Assembly (NCBI RefSeq): GCF_004339245.1
Contig: NZ_SMGG01000006.1
Span: 62,001 to 126,000, forward strand
DNA length: 64,000 nt
Direction: 5' to 3'
Source of the DNA: Seleniivibrio woodruffii
GTDB lineage: Bacteria; Chrysiogenota; Deferribacteres; Deferribacterales; Geovibrionaceae
The number at the start of each line of letters is the position of its first letter. Positions within the stretch are counted from its first letter, which is position 1. Under the pieces are notes generated by a model that ran no database searches, had not been told where the DNA came from, and was given only the letters and a program-made list of their open reading frames with translations. Both the position numbers and the translations under genes were made by a program. Shown here piece by piece: positions 41,632 through 50,829 of the stretch.

Positions 41632-44440
41632 ACATTTAATATCAGCGGTTTTTGCGGCACTGTTCATTCTGGCGGTGCCCGCTTTTTCTTATGCAAAACT
41701 GCCGTCGGCAATTGCAGTCCTTCCGGTTTCGGGCGACGGACAGCCGGAAGACCTGAAAGAGCTGAGGGTCACTTTTTTCAACCATATAGGCTCCAAAAAC
41801 TACGCCGATACGGAGCTTTCAGCAATAGATTCCAAAATATTCCTTATGGAGGAGAAATCCGGAAAGCAATGGCAGGATTTCACCACAAAGGAACTGGGCG
41901 ACGCTCTGGGCGTTGACGGTCTGGTCTATGTGAACGTTCTGGGCGTTGACAAGATATACGCAGGAATATACGGCAGTCTGACGGTAAGCATGGCGGTTAA
42001 GCTGGTGGATGCCGAAACGGGAGCTATCATCTGGGAAAAAGAGGACAGAGTTGTAAAACAGTCCGGAAGCATCCCGCTCTCTCCCTGGTCGGCAATCTCA
42101 ACGGCTGTCTCATCCGCTCTGGTGCTGAGAGATTCTGTCAAGATCGGCCTTTTCGATGAGCTTTGCCGTGGCATAGCCAAGCAGATGCCCGAACCTGTGG
42201 ATCTTCTGAGACTCCGTCCCCCCACCATATTTTCCGTTGTCACAAACGCTCTGGATTCCCCCTTTAAAACAGGCTCGGAGATACTCGTATCCCTCAAAGG
42301 AGACGAAGGGCTTGATGCATATTTCGACATAGGAACCATGCGCAAGGGAATCGAGATGCAGGAAACGGCACCCGGACAGTATCTGGGCAAATATGTGGTT
42401 GTTTCCGGCGACAATTGGGAAAACCAGACGATAACCGTCAGCCTGAACAATAAACTCAAGCGCACCTCCGCAAAAACTCAGGTGCCTTATCAGATAATTG
42501 TAGACACGGTTCCTCCGGCACAGCCGACTGATTTCGCAAGCTCCATAGCGGGCAAAGGACTCAGGCTGACATGGACAATGCTTAACGAACCCGACATGAA
42601 GGATTACATAATTCAGAAAGCCACCATAGCCCAGCCCGAATATGCGGAACTGGCACACACCCCGCTGAACGAATACACCGACGAAAATATTGAATACGGA
42701 CAGAAGGTCTTCTACAGACTGCTTGCAAAGGACACCGCAGGAAACCTCAGCCGCTATTCCGAAATTTCCAGAATGGTCGTTAAACCCGGCCCCACAGAGG
42801 TTTCGGGAGAGCTGAAAGAGTCCACGACCTTTTATGCACTGGCAAGCCCGTACATTATCAAAGGGGCACTCAAGGTTCCAAAAGGCATCAGGCTGGATAT
42901 CGAAGAGGGAACGGTTCTTAAGTTCGAAGACGGAGCTTCCCTTCTGGTGGAAGGTTCTGTGAAAGCCATCGGTTCAGAGAAGCAGAATATAGTCTTCAGA
43001 GGTAAAAACTATACTGTGAGCCTAGCAGACACAGGCGATAACGGCGGAATATTCGAACACGTCTTTTTCCATGAGGGCACAGGCCTCACAGCGGCAAACT
43101 CCTCCGTCAGCTTCACAAACTGCCGCATAGAGGGGCTTGAAAAGGGAATAAGCCTCCTCCACGGAGCAACCGTTAAAATATTCAAATCCAGATTCACAGC
43201 CAACAAAACAGGACTGGCGGCGGGAGCGGGCAGTCTGGCCTGTTCCGAAAGCGAGTTTTCAGGGAACGAAACTGCAATTTCTGTGGCCGATGCAGATGCG
43301 GACATAAAGGATGTTATCTTCAGAGACAACAGCATGAACCTTGCCGCACGCAAACCCCTGAACATAAAATCTGTTCTGATGAACGACAGACCATCTTTCG
43401 AGGTGATACGCAGTTTCCAAGGCGATGTCACCATCGACAACATCCGCCCGTTCGGAAAGTCCCTGACGGCTCTGAAAAACGACTCCTCAAACGACCTTTC
43501 GTCTCAGGTGGCGGAGACACTCTCCGCAGGACGCTTCACGGAAACGGACAGGTTACTGGATACCATGAAAGAGCTTTTCCCCGAAAGATACGAGACGGTT
43601 AAACCGCTCCACGGCTACGTTATGCGCAAGGCCGGAAAAGATCAGGAAGGGGCGGCCATGATGGCTGCGGCAAAAGCTCCCTACTCCAAAGTGCTTGAAA
43701 GCCCCAATCAGTCGGGCATCCGTTTTGTCAGGGTTCGCATACCCGCTCTTGGAAGCGGCGAGGGAATAGGCAAGCTGGCAGTATCAAAGGCATCCAGACA
43801 GGCGGTCAAATCCTTTACTGATGAAGCCGCAGGCAGCCTTGACCGTGAAAAGAACTTCACTGTAAACGAAAAAATATACTCTGTATCAGATAAATATGTA
43901 GACAACTCCTTCCCTCTGCTGACATCCTTCTCCGGAAACTTCTTCGACGGACTGTATCTGGTGCAGATACGCCCTGAAACGGTGGTTAACGACCTCACGG
44001 AGCTGGGAATTATAGGCGGAAAGGGAAGAAACCTGAGAATAGCAGTGGTCAGCTGCAGTGCTGACAACAACATCCTGCCAACACTGGTGAACAACCTTGC
44101 GGGGATGAAATTCACCGTCACGGAGCTTTCGGCCAGAAGCTGTTCCGTGGGCGACTACAGGGATGAGGCGAAAAGATCGTCCGATCTGCTTTTAATAGTC
44201 AAAGAACAGTTCGGAATCTCAGAGAGCAGGGTCAGCAAAAACCTGAAAATGATAAGCGCCGACCTGACAGTAAACATGTATGACCTCAGAACCGGAGGTC
44301 AGATCTACGACACATCCAAAGGTTCGGTGGTCTACCACATGAACCAGAGCATGGGAAAGAAATCAGCAATATTAAGCTGTTACGAACAGGTTCGTGACAA
44401 TCTGATGAACAAGGTCATCGAGACCGACAGAAAGAAATGA
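41612..44440 (+). CDS. large exported protein with CsgG/GNA1162-like, FN3 and beta-helix domains
   Basis: 942 residues with a signal peptide (cleavage after FSYAK). Residues 30-200 resemble the GNA1162/DUF799 envelope fold (SAIAVLPVSGDGQPEDLKEL, ELGDALGVDGLVYVNVLGVD). An FN3 domain follows (about 300-390; VDTVPPAQPTDF and FYRLLAKDTAGNLSRYSE). About 410-600 is a right-handed beta-helix-like run of short repeats (SVSFTNCRIEGLEKGISLLH). The C-terminal third contains an LPP20/FlgT_N-like segment (SKASRQAVKSFTDEAAG) and another alpha/beta domain (LRIAVVSCSADNNILPTLVN). The start at 41612 is inside the previous gene. I do not recognise the full architecture. Confidence 0.7.
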   Translation: MFSQQIKHLISAVFAALFILAVPAFSYAKLPSAIAVLPVSGDGQPEDLKELRVTFFNHIGSKNYADTELSAIDSKIFLMEEKSGKQWQDFTTKELGDALGVDGLVYVNVLGVDKIYAGIYGSLTVSMAVKLVDAETGAIIWEKEDRVVKQSGSIPLSPWSAISTAVSSALVLRDSVKIGLFDELCRGIAKQMPEPVDLLRLRPPTIFSVVTNALDSPFKTGSEILVSLKGDEGLDAYFDIGTMRKGIEMQETAPGQYLGKYVVVSGDNWENQTITVSLNNKLKRTSAKTQVPYQIIVDTVPPAQPTDFASSIAGKGLRLTWTMLNEPDMKDYIIQKATIAQPEYAELAHTPLNEYTDENIEYGQKVFYRLLAKDTAGNLSRYSEISRMVVKPGPTEVSGELKESTTFYALASPYIIKGALKVPKGIRLDIEEGTVLKFEDGASLLVEGSVKAIGSEKQNIVFRGKNYTVSLADTGDNGGIFEHVFFHEGTGLTAANSSVSFTNCRIEGLEKGISLLHGATVKIFKSRFTANKTGLAAGAGSLACSESEFSGNETAISVADADADIKDVIFRDNSMNLAARKPLNIKSVLMNDRPSFEVIRSFQGDVTIDNIRPFGKSLTALKNDSSNDLSSQVAETLSAGRFTETDRLLDTMKELFPERYETVKPLHGYVMRKAGKDQEGAAMMAAAKAPYSKVLESPNQSGIRFVRVRIPALGSGEGIGKLAVSKASRQAVKSFTDEAAGSLDREKNFTVNEKIYSVSDKYVDNSFPLLTSFSGNFFDGLYLVQIRPETVVNDLTELGIIGGKGRNLRIAVVSCSADNNILPTLVNNLAGMKFTVTELSARSCSVGDYRDEAKRSSDLLLIVKEQFGISESRVSKNLKMISADLTVNMYDLRTGGQIYDTSKGSVVYHMNQSMGKKSAILSCYEQVRDNLMNKVIETDRKK

Positions 44441-45070
44441 TCATAAGGATCCGAGAATATAGGCAACGTTTGTGATTGCGGAGGTGTTTACAGCTCCGCC
44501 CGTAACACAGGCTGTGCCATCGGTTGTCCATGATGATGCCGTGGTCTCTAAAGTGTCACCGTTTATGCGCCTGACCCTTCCGCTGCCGGCGTTGTTCAGA
44601 GCGGCAGGGTTGGTGTTGTCCATCTGAATCTCCATCTGAAACGCCGCCGCACATTCAACGCCCAGCACAACTATCATGTTGGTGGTTCCTATGCCGGCAA
44701 AATACATATAGGCTCCGTCCTGAGTTGATGAGAGCAGAGCGTTTGAACTGGTGGCGGGGAGTATCCCCAGAGCCTGCAGTTCGTCAAATGCGTTGTCGAC
44801 ATCCGCTGCTCCGGTGTTTATGTCGTCGGGCTGAGTTGAATTAAGTGTTGTGAAATCTATAAGTCCGTCGTTGTTCGTATCCCCTGCCAGTCTTTTCATC
44901 CTCTCGTAATACCTGTTCTGAGCGTCCACAAGCACAGTGACATCAGAAACCACCCTCTTTCCTCTGGCCTGCTGAATTATTCCCGTAAACTTCAGAGCTC
45001 CGCCCATCAATACACCTATGATGACCATTACAATGGCAACTTCGATAAGTGTAAATCCCTTTTCGGACAT
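44441..45070 (-). CDS. type IV pseudopilin/prepilin
   Basis: 209 residues with a class III leader: MSEKG then FTLIEVAIVMVIIGVLMGGA, with Glu at +5 of the mature protein. It should be cleaved by a prepilin peptidase and built into a pilus or pseudopilus. The globular part is Asn/Thr/Asp-rich and has two cysteines (VECAAAF and GTACVTGG) that may form a disulfide. The start at 45070 follows GAGGTG; a frame to 45082 adds four residues. It is the third gene after a response regulator and a histidine kinase on the same strand, with an 8-base gap. It ends one base from the convergent beta-helix gene. Confidence 0.88.
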   Translation of the reverse strand: MSEKGFTLIEVAIVMVIIGVLMGGALKFTGIIQQARGKRVVSDVTVLVDAQNRYYERMKRLAGDTNNDGLIDFTTLNSTQPDDINTGAADVDNAFDELQALGILPATSSNALLSSTQDGAYMYFAGIGTTNMIVVLGVECAAAFQMEIQMDNTNPAALNNAGSGRVRRINGDTLETTASSWTTDGTACVTGGAVNTSAITNVAYILGSL

Positions 45071-45078
45071 CAGACACC

Positions 45079-46134
45079 TCATTTCTTAACACTCAGAATA
45101 AAAACCGGCCCATCGGGAGTGTTTTCCGCTTTAAGAAAACCGTTCATGCCCATGGCCAGATTGCGGCAGTGGAAAAGCCCGATACCCAGTCCGTTCACCT
45201 TGCCGGAATAAAACGGCTCAAATATCTTTTCGCAGTCGGGGATGGGGGAGCCCGTGTCCCTGAAAGTCAGCAGATATGCACCGTCCTCTTCGTCCATGCT
45301 CATGAAAAGATCGATACCCGGTTCCACGATGCTCTTATCGTAAAAGTTTTTTATAATATTTTCAATAATAACGGTGAGTTCTCTCTTGCCTGCGGTTATT
45401 TCGGTGTCAATTGAGTTTTCCGAGTGCAGGACTATGCCGTATATCGCGGAGATGTCCGAGGCCAGCACTATCGGCCTCATTTTTTCCGGTATGCTGTCCG
45501 GCTCGGGTCTGGTGCTGTTCAGAGCCGATAATATCTTATCCGCCCGCACCTTCAGCGAGGGCAGACTTTTCTGAAGATAGCGGATCAGCCTCTTATGCCC
45601 CGCCTCGTCCTGAACTTCGTTCAGGTTAAACTCCAGTGCATTTACAAACTGGATCAGGTTTTTTACGTCATGGTTCACAAAAGTCTGTATCTCTTCTGAT
45701 TTACGGAACGCTTCCCTTGCCGATGCGGTCTGAATGTTCACATCCGCTTTGAGCAGAAGGAAGATTATCTCCACCAGTATCCTTGAGATAAAATCCGGAT
45801 CGAGCCTGCCGAATCTGGGAACAATGCCTATATAAACCGTATAGTCGGCGGTGTGGACGAACTTTTCCATGGGTTTGCGCATTGAGCCGTTTCGTCGTAC
45901 ATATTCGGTGTTGTGATAAAAAAGATAGTAGCCGTAATCCTTTATGCCCAGTTTGGTCAGAAAGGGTTCCAGATGATGAAGAAGTTTAACGGGGTCAAAC
46001 CCGTCAACTTCATTCATCTTTATAAGCTGGCTTATGATATTAAAATGTCTGGACGTAATCCTGTTTGTGGATAAACGGACTATCAGAAGAACCGCAGCAA
46101 TGGCCAGAACCGACAGAAAAAACTGCTCAGGCAT
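45079..46134 (-). CDS. sensor histidine kinase of the pilin operon (PrsK-like core)
   Basis: 351 residues. One N-terminal membrane helix (about 4-21), a GAF-like middle (about 45-155), then a kinase core with phospho-acceptor His in EEIQTFVNHDVKNLIQFV (about 175) and an HATPase domain (ENIIKNFYDKS, FRDTGSPI, GLGIGLFHCRNLA). The VNHDVKNLIQ box is similar to that of PrsK kinases of exosortase systems. It overlaps the regulator gene by 8 bases and is 8 bases before the pilin, so the three are one operon. No exosortase gene is seen. Confidence 0.85.
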   Translation of the reverse strand: MPEQFFLSVLAIAAVLLIVRLSTNRITSRHFNIISQLIKMNEVDGFDPVKLLHHLEPFLTKLGIKDYGYYLFYHNTEYVRRNGSMRKPMEKFVHTADYTVYIGIVPRFGRLDPDFISRILVEIIFLLLKADVNIQTASAREAFRKSEEIQTFVNHDVKNLIQFVNALEFNLNEVQDEAGHKRLIRYLQKSLPSLKVRADKILSALNSTRPEPDSIPEKMRPIVLASDISAIYGIVLHSENSIDTEITAGKRELTVIIENIIKNFYDKSIVEPGIDLFMSMDEEDGAYLLTFRDTGSPIPDCEKIFEPFYSGKVNGLGIGLFHCRNLAMGMNGFLKAENTPDGPVFILSVKK

Positions 46135-46726
46135 CCGTTTTTCTGACCAGATTGAATTTCTTTATGAAGTAATAGAGGCTCTCACGCTTAACGCCCAGAA
46201 TTTTTGCGGACTGGTAAACGTTGAACCCTGTTTCATTCAGAACCTTGAGAATTATGTTCTTCTCGGCGGATTCTCTCAGCTTCTGCAATCCGTCGCCTAT
46301 CTTGACCTGAAGCTCGATACGCTCAACACCCTGCTTCTGAAGCTCCCTTTCGGTGGTGATGAAAAGCTCGGCTCTCTCAATTGAAAACAGGAGCTGTTCC
46401 ATCTTGACGGGTTTCAGCAGAAAGTCGAAAACTCCCCTCTCAAGGGCTTTCATTGCGGTTTCCTGAGTACCCTGCCCGGTCAGAACGATTATCTTGCACT
46501 GTGACGTGGCCAGAAGGTGATCGATAACCTTCAGCCCCTCCACAGGGCTCTGCTCGCTGGGGGGCATGCCCAGATCCACAACGGCGGCATCAAAGGTTTT
46601 TCCGCTCGTGGCGGCAATGGCATCCGGAGCGTTAGAAGCTTCGGACACTTCATATTTTCTTTCTAAGGCGAAGCAAAGCTGACTGCGTATTGCCTCGTCA
46701 TCTTCAACAACTAGAATTCGCAACAT
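46127..46726 (-). CDS. response regulator with Fis-type HTH, lacking AAA+ domain
   Basis: 199 residues. Receiver domain about 1-120 (ILVVEDDEAIRSQL, phospho-acceptor Asp in VVDLGMPPSEQ, switch residues VLTGQG, Lys in LLKPVK). A linker helix leads to a Fis-type helix-turn-helix (about 160-195; NVYQSAKILGVKRESLYYFI). The receiver, with DLGMPP, resembles PrsR of exosortase systems, but the sigma-54-activating AAA+ domain is absent. The overall form is like RegA/PrrA. It probably regulates the downstream pilin and/or the divergent pilus operon; 49 bases separate the two starts. Confidence 0.88.
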   Translation of the reverse strand: MLRILVVEDDEAIRSQLCFALERKYEVSEASNAPDAIAATSGKTFDAAVVDLGMPPSEQSPVEGLKVIDHLLATSQCKIIVLTGQGTQETAMKALERGVFDFLLKPVKMEQLLFSIERAELFITTERELQKQGVERIELQVKIGDGLQKLRESAEKNIILKVLNETGFNVYQSAKILGVKRESLYYFIKKFNLVRKTDA

Positions 46727-46775
46727 ATAGTATTAAATCTCTTGAAATAGCCCGCATGCCATAGTATCGTTGGGT

Positions 46776-48173
46776 ATGAAATTATTCAGTGCCGAACTTC
46801 TCAAGTCCAACGAGACAACTTCTGCTAAGGCCGTAATAATACAGAGAAAAGGAAAAACCTTTTCCCTGCTTAAATATTATACCACGGATGTTGAAAATAT
46901 TCAGCCTCTTTCTAAAGGCCTGCCCGTCAACATCGGCATAAGTTATTTCGATACCATCGAGGAGAACATCACCCTGCCCCCTGTAAAGGACGCCGCAACC
47001 TTCCGTCTGATCTCAATGAACAAGCTGAAAGAGAGCATCGACCCTGCACAGGACTATCTGATGGCCTACAAATCAAACAGTGCCCAGCTTCCGGATTCAT
47101 CCGGCGGACTGAACTATAAGGTGCTGATGGTTCCATCTTCCCTGCTCTATAAAGATTCCGGACTCACCGAGGACACCATGGAGCGGCTGAACATGTTCAC
47201 CGTGTCCGACTTTGCCCTCTGCTCGCTGGTGCAGAGATATTTTCCGGACAAGGTGGTGTTCCACGCCTACGCAGACAAAACCAAAATATGCGTGACGATC
47301 TGCCAGAACGACTTCATAATCTACACCAGAAGCAACCCCACTGAAAATTCGGCAAACCTTTTAAACGCCTACTACGAATACCTTAACCTTACATATATGT
47401 ACGCCACGAAAAACCTGCGTCTGAAAATTGATCAGGTCATTTTCTCCGGCAGACTCGCCGACATGAGCGACCTTGTCACCATGTTCTACGAATTTTCGGG
47501 CATCGCCCAGTCAACCCTTGTTCCCACAGGGGTCATCGAAAACTGCCCCAACGACGTGTTTCAGGAATACCTTATCCCAATCTCCCTGTGCTATCTTGAC
47601 GATGCATACGACATGACCCCGACCCCCATAGCAGAGAAACAGGCGCAGATTCAGCTTACATCCATCGTATGCATAATCTCGTTCTTCATTGTGATGCTTC
47701 TGGGAGTGCTCAATGCGTCATCTATAATACATTTTTACAACAACAAAGAGCAGATGACCGCACAGGCCATGAACCTGCAAAACAGGATACGCTCTTATAT
47801 GTCCGAGGTTAACGCCGGAAAAGAGAGGCATTTCGACCTGCACTACTACCGCACCCTGCAGGAGCGTGACAAAAGCGCACTGAAAGACTTCGGGCTGTTC
47901 GCCGAACTTCTGAAGATGACCGATTTTGATCTGGTCTCCTTCAACACTAAAGATGCCGCAAACGACATAGTGGAGTTTAACGGCAAACTTCCCTTCAAAA
48001 GGCTGGATCAGATGGAAGACTTCAAAGAGAGGCTCAGCGCCGAATCGGAGAAGATAACATCTCAGGGCGGCTACACCCTTGAAAACACCACCGAATACCG
48101 CACAGGCGAAATGATTGCCAACATACACCTTATCTTCAAGCGGCCGAAACAGGGCGAAGCGGTGACCCAATGA
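46776..48173 (+). CDS. PilM/PilN-like fused pilus assembly protein
   Basis: 465 residues. Residues about 1-285 look like a divergent actin-like PilM/GspL cytoplasmic domain (ADKTKICVTICQNDFIIYTR, LKIDQVIFSGRLADMSDLV). One membrane helix (about 291-320) follows, then a coiled coil and a small periplasmic domain typical of PilN. MSHA-type and type II secretion systems also join these parts in one protein. The ATG at 46776 is chosen over a TTG at 46770; neither has a clear ribosome site. It is the first gene of a five-gene operon. Confidence 0.78.
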   Translation: MKLFSAELLKSNETTSAKAVIIQRKGKTFSLLKYYTTDVENIQPLSKGLPVNIGISYFDTIEENITLPPVKDAATFRLISMNKLKESIDPAQDYLMAYKSNSAQLPDSSGGLNYKVLMVPSSLLYKDSGLTEDTMERLNMFTVSDFALCSLVQRYFPDKVVFHAYADKTKICVTICQNDFIIYTRSNPTENSANLLNAYYEYLNLTYMYATKNLRLKIDQVIFSGRLADMSDLVTMFYEFSGIAQSTLVPTGVIENCPNDVFQEYLIPISLCYLDDAYDMTPTPIAEKQAQIQLTSIVCIISFFIVMLLGVLNASSIIHFYNNKEQMTAQAMNLQNRIRSYMSEVNAGKERHFDLHYYRTLQERDKSALKDFGLFAELLKMTDFDLVSFNTKDAANDIVEFNGKLPFKRLDQMEDFKERLSAESEKITSQGGYTLENTTEYRTGEMIANIHLIFKRPKQGEAVTQ

Positions 48174-48640
48174 CAGGCTTTATGAACATCTTCAAAAGCT
48201 ACAGACTGCTTATGGTTTTCAGCAGCCTTATCCTGACCCTTGCGGTGTCGCTGGCTGTACTTAGCGCCATAAACTCGGTCATTGAGAGCAATATACAAAA
48301 GATACGCTCAGAGGCGGCAGGGTATAAAACAGGAGAGATACGCACCAGACTGAACGATCTGGAAAAGGCTCTCAGCGAAACTAACCCTCCCTATCTGAAC
48401 CGCAGAGAGGCAAAGATCCTCCTGCTTGAAACACTGGAAAATTTCCGCACTCTCTACGGCGGAAGTATAACGGAAGAGCTTACCGATTCCGGCAGTGCCT
48501 ACACTGCGGAAATGGAATTTGAAATAGAGCCCACCGACCCTTCACAGATAATCCAGATAGCCGATTATCTTGAAAACAGCGTTGCGCCTGTGATCGTGGT
48601 CAAGAAGATGACCTTCACATCCGGCGGCAAAAAAAGGTAA
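48170..48640 (+). CDS. PilO-like pilus assembly protein
   Basis: 156 residues. One N-terminal helix (about 12-35), a coiled coil (about 40-70), and a ferredoxin-like periplasmic domain, the shape of PilO/GspM. The sequence is divergent, so the call rests on size, topology and position between the PilM/N-like and PilP-like genes. Its start overlaps the previous stop (ATGA). Confidence 0.7.
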   Translation: MTGFMNIFKSYRLLMVFSSLILTLAVSLAVLSAINSVIESNIQKIRSEAAGYKTGEIRTRLNDLEKALSETNPPYLNRREAKILLLETLENFRTLYGGSITEELTDSGSAYTAEMEFEIEPTDPSQIIQIADYLENSVAPVIVVKKMTFTSGGKKR

Positions 48641-48679
48641 TGTTCGCAATACGAACTACTCAGCCCTACTTCGGCGGCA

Positions 48680-49228
48680 ATGATGAACAATAAGAAGCTT
48701 AAACTGCTCACAGCCCGCCACTATGTTAAGGTCGCACTGCCTTTTGCAGTGCTTTTGTGTGTATTTTTTCTTCAGTCTATGATAGATTCTTTTGTGACCT
48801 CAAGAGCTGTTATGCAAAGCTCTCACCTGCTTAAAATGTTCAATGTGAGCATAGCGGAAGAGGATTCCGGATTCATTAAGGACCTGATGTTAGGCCCGCC
48901 TCCGGCAAAGCCTGAAACGTTTGAACTGTCGGGGTATTATCAGAATCCGTTTATTAAAAACTTTTATAATGTTTTTCAGCCCGATGCCGTTCCGTCAGTT
49001 ACTGCTGCCGAAGAGGGGGCATCCCCCGCTCCGGAGATAGTCGCTCCGCCAAGAGCCATAGTTTCGGCCGTCATGAACGGAAAATTTAAAAAATGTGCCG
49101 TAGTAAACGGCAGACTCGTTAACCTCGGAGATATTGTCTCGGAGAATATTAGGCTGACAGCAGTTGAAGATTCCAGAATACTGCTGGAAGGAACATGGGG
49201 AAAAAGATGGTATTACGTTCAGTACTAA
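48680..49228 (+). CDS. PilP/GspC-like pilus assembly protein
   Basis: 182 residues. One N-terminal membrane helix (about 18-40), a Pro/Ala-rich linker, and a C-terminal HR/PilP-like beta domain (SAVMNGKFKKCAVVNGRLVN, LGDIVSENIRLTAVEDSRIL). That domain normally contacts the secretin. The ribosome site is weak and ATG 48680 or 48683 could be used. It overlaps the secretin gene by 34 bases. Confidence 0.72.
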   Translation: MMNNKKLKLLTARHYVKVALPFAVLLCVFFLQSMIDSFVTSRAVMQSSHLLKMFNVSIAEEDSGFIKDLMLGPPPAKPETFELSGYYQNPFIKNFYNVFQPDAVPSVTAAEEGASPAPEIVAPPRAIVSAVMNGKFKKCAVVNGRLVNLGDIVSENIRLTAVEDSRILLEGTWGKRWYYVQY

Positions 49229-50829
49229 CTGTTTTGCTTGCTCTGTCTCTGGCTTCGTGCGCAACTGTGGACGAAAAAAGACAGGCGGCCTCTGTTACGC
49301 CAGATTTTTCTAAGGCACAGCCCGTGCTCCCGCTGGCTCCGCCCCCTCCCCCTGTCATTTTCAAGCCCGCAATAGAGAACGATCCGCTGGAAAACGTCTA
49401 TGTGTCCATGGATGCCGTGGAGCAGAACCTCTCCTCCGTTCTGTATATGGTAGCCGCAGAAACGGGTCTAAACCTCATAATCGGTCCGGAAATAAACGTA
49501 AACAAGCCATTCACCCTCACCGTTAAGAACATGCCCGCAAAAGAGGCACTGGAAATAATCTGTGAAAACGCAGGAGTGGGCTATAAAATATCCGGCAGCA
49601 CCATCAGGGTGAACGCCTTCACCACCAAAAACTACAGGATTCCCTACACAACCGTTGTGGGTGACAACACCGCCGTAATAGGCGGAAATATATTCGGCTC
49701 AACCGGAAGCGACTCAGGTCTGGCCGGCGATTTTAAACTCAGCTACAGCAAAAAGGGCAGCAGAGCCGATCTTCACCAGACGATCCTCGGCACTGTCAAT
49801 GCCATGATTTTCCCAGACACCGATGAAACAGGCCAGAAAACCAAGGGCGCAGACCAGCCGGCACAGCCAGCACAGGACGGTGCATCTGCTCCTGCGGCAT
49901 CCGGAACCGGATCAAAAGCCGCCGCTTCCGCAGGCTCATCATCCGGTCAGTCATCATCAGGCGACACCAGAATATCATACTACAGAGGCATGAAAGGCTA
50001 CTCGTTCAACACCCTTACGGGCATGCTGACAGTGACCGCTCCGCCTTATATCATAGCGATGATAGACGACTACATCGCCCATGCGGTTAAAGACGCTTCA
50101 AAACAGGTGCTCATCGAAGCCAGAATAATGGAAGTGACCCTCTCAGATGCCAGCTCATACGGAATAAACTGGACCAGCGAGAACGCACGCTTCGGCGTGT
50201 CGCTGATAGGCGATCTTGTGGCATCGGGAACTCCCGTAGGCTATGTAAAGTCTTACGACAATTTCTTTAAATTCATCGCCACTCAGGGAAAAATAGAGAC
50301 TCTGGGCAATCCCAGAATAAGGGTTCTAAACGGCCAGAGCGCAATGATAACCTCCGGTCAGCTCCGCCCATTCTGGGAGAAAAAGGTCGACCGTGACACT
50401 GAAAACAACGAACAGACAATAACATACGAACGCTCAACAGTTCTCCACGGAATAACTCTCGGCGTTACTGCAAATATTATGGAGGACAACAGCGTAACCC
50501 TCCATGTGGTGCCCATACTCACAAGAATTGAGGACGATACCGCCGGAACCTACGTTCAGGAATGCGATTCAAGCGGCACATGCACCACAGTGGCAAGCTA
50601 TCCGAAAGTCAACCTGAAAGAGGCGGGAACTGTTCTGACCGTGCCCAACGGCTCCACCATAGTAATGGGCGGCCTTATCGACAATGAAGAGAAGATAGCG
50701 GAAAAACGCATTCCCATTCTGGCGGATATCCCCGGAATAGGCGCACTTTTCAAAGCCAAGGACAAGCAGGTGGAAAAGCGTGAACTGGTAATAATGATAA
50801 CAACTTCACTGATAGACGGTAACTTATGA
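49195..50829 (+). CDS. outer-membrane secretin (PilQ/MshL-like)
   Basis: 544 residues. The lipobox SLASCATV (Cys21) predicts a lipoprotein. Residues about 65-140 form an STN/N0 domain (VAAETGLNLIIGPEINVNKP), followed by N-domains, a Ser/Ala/Gly-rich linker (about 215-260), and the secretin barrel (about 290-540; QVLIEARIMEVTLSDASSYG, LKEAGTVLTVPNGSTIVMGG). The lipid anchor and the shape match MshL more than PilQ. AAGGA precedes the ATG. It is in operon with the pilM/N, O and P-like genes before it and a TPR protein after it. Confidence 0.92.
   Translation: MGKKMVLRSVLTVLLALSLASCATVDEKRQAASVTPDFSKAQPVLPLAPPPPPVIFKPAIENDPLENVYVSMDAVEQNLSSVLYMVAAETGLNLIIGPEINVNKPFTLTVKNMPAKEALEIICENAGVGYKISGSTIRVNAFTTKNYRIPYTTVVGDNTAVIGGNIFGSTGSDSGLAGDFKLSYSKKGSRADLHQTILGTVNAMIFPDTDETGQKTKGADQPAQPAQDGASAPAASGTGSKAAASAGSSSGQSSSGDTRISYYRGMKGYSFNTLTGMLTVTAPPYIIAMIDDYIAHAVKDASKQVLIEARIMEVTLSDASSYGINWTSENARFGVSLIGDLVASGTPVGYVKSYDNFFKFIATQGKIETLGNPRIRVLNGQSAMITSGQLRPFWEKKVDRDTENNEQTITYERSTVLHGITLGVTANIMEDNSVTLHVVPILTRIEDDTAGTYVQECDSSGTCTTVASYPKVNLKEAGTVLTVPNGSTIVMGGLIDNEEKIAEKRIPILADIPGIGALFKAKDKQVEKRELVIMITTSLIDGNL

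Noticed and set aside
40423-41667. Long open frame (414 codons) antisense to the TPR/CsgG-like gene
   Set aside because: It mirrors the sense gene, gives a Cys/His/Phe-rich product without family features, and lacks a convincing ribosome site. Similar antisense frames at 16037-16987, 17277-17972 and 32784-33263 were rejected for the same reason.
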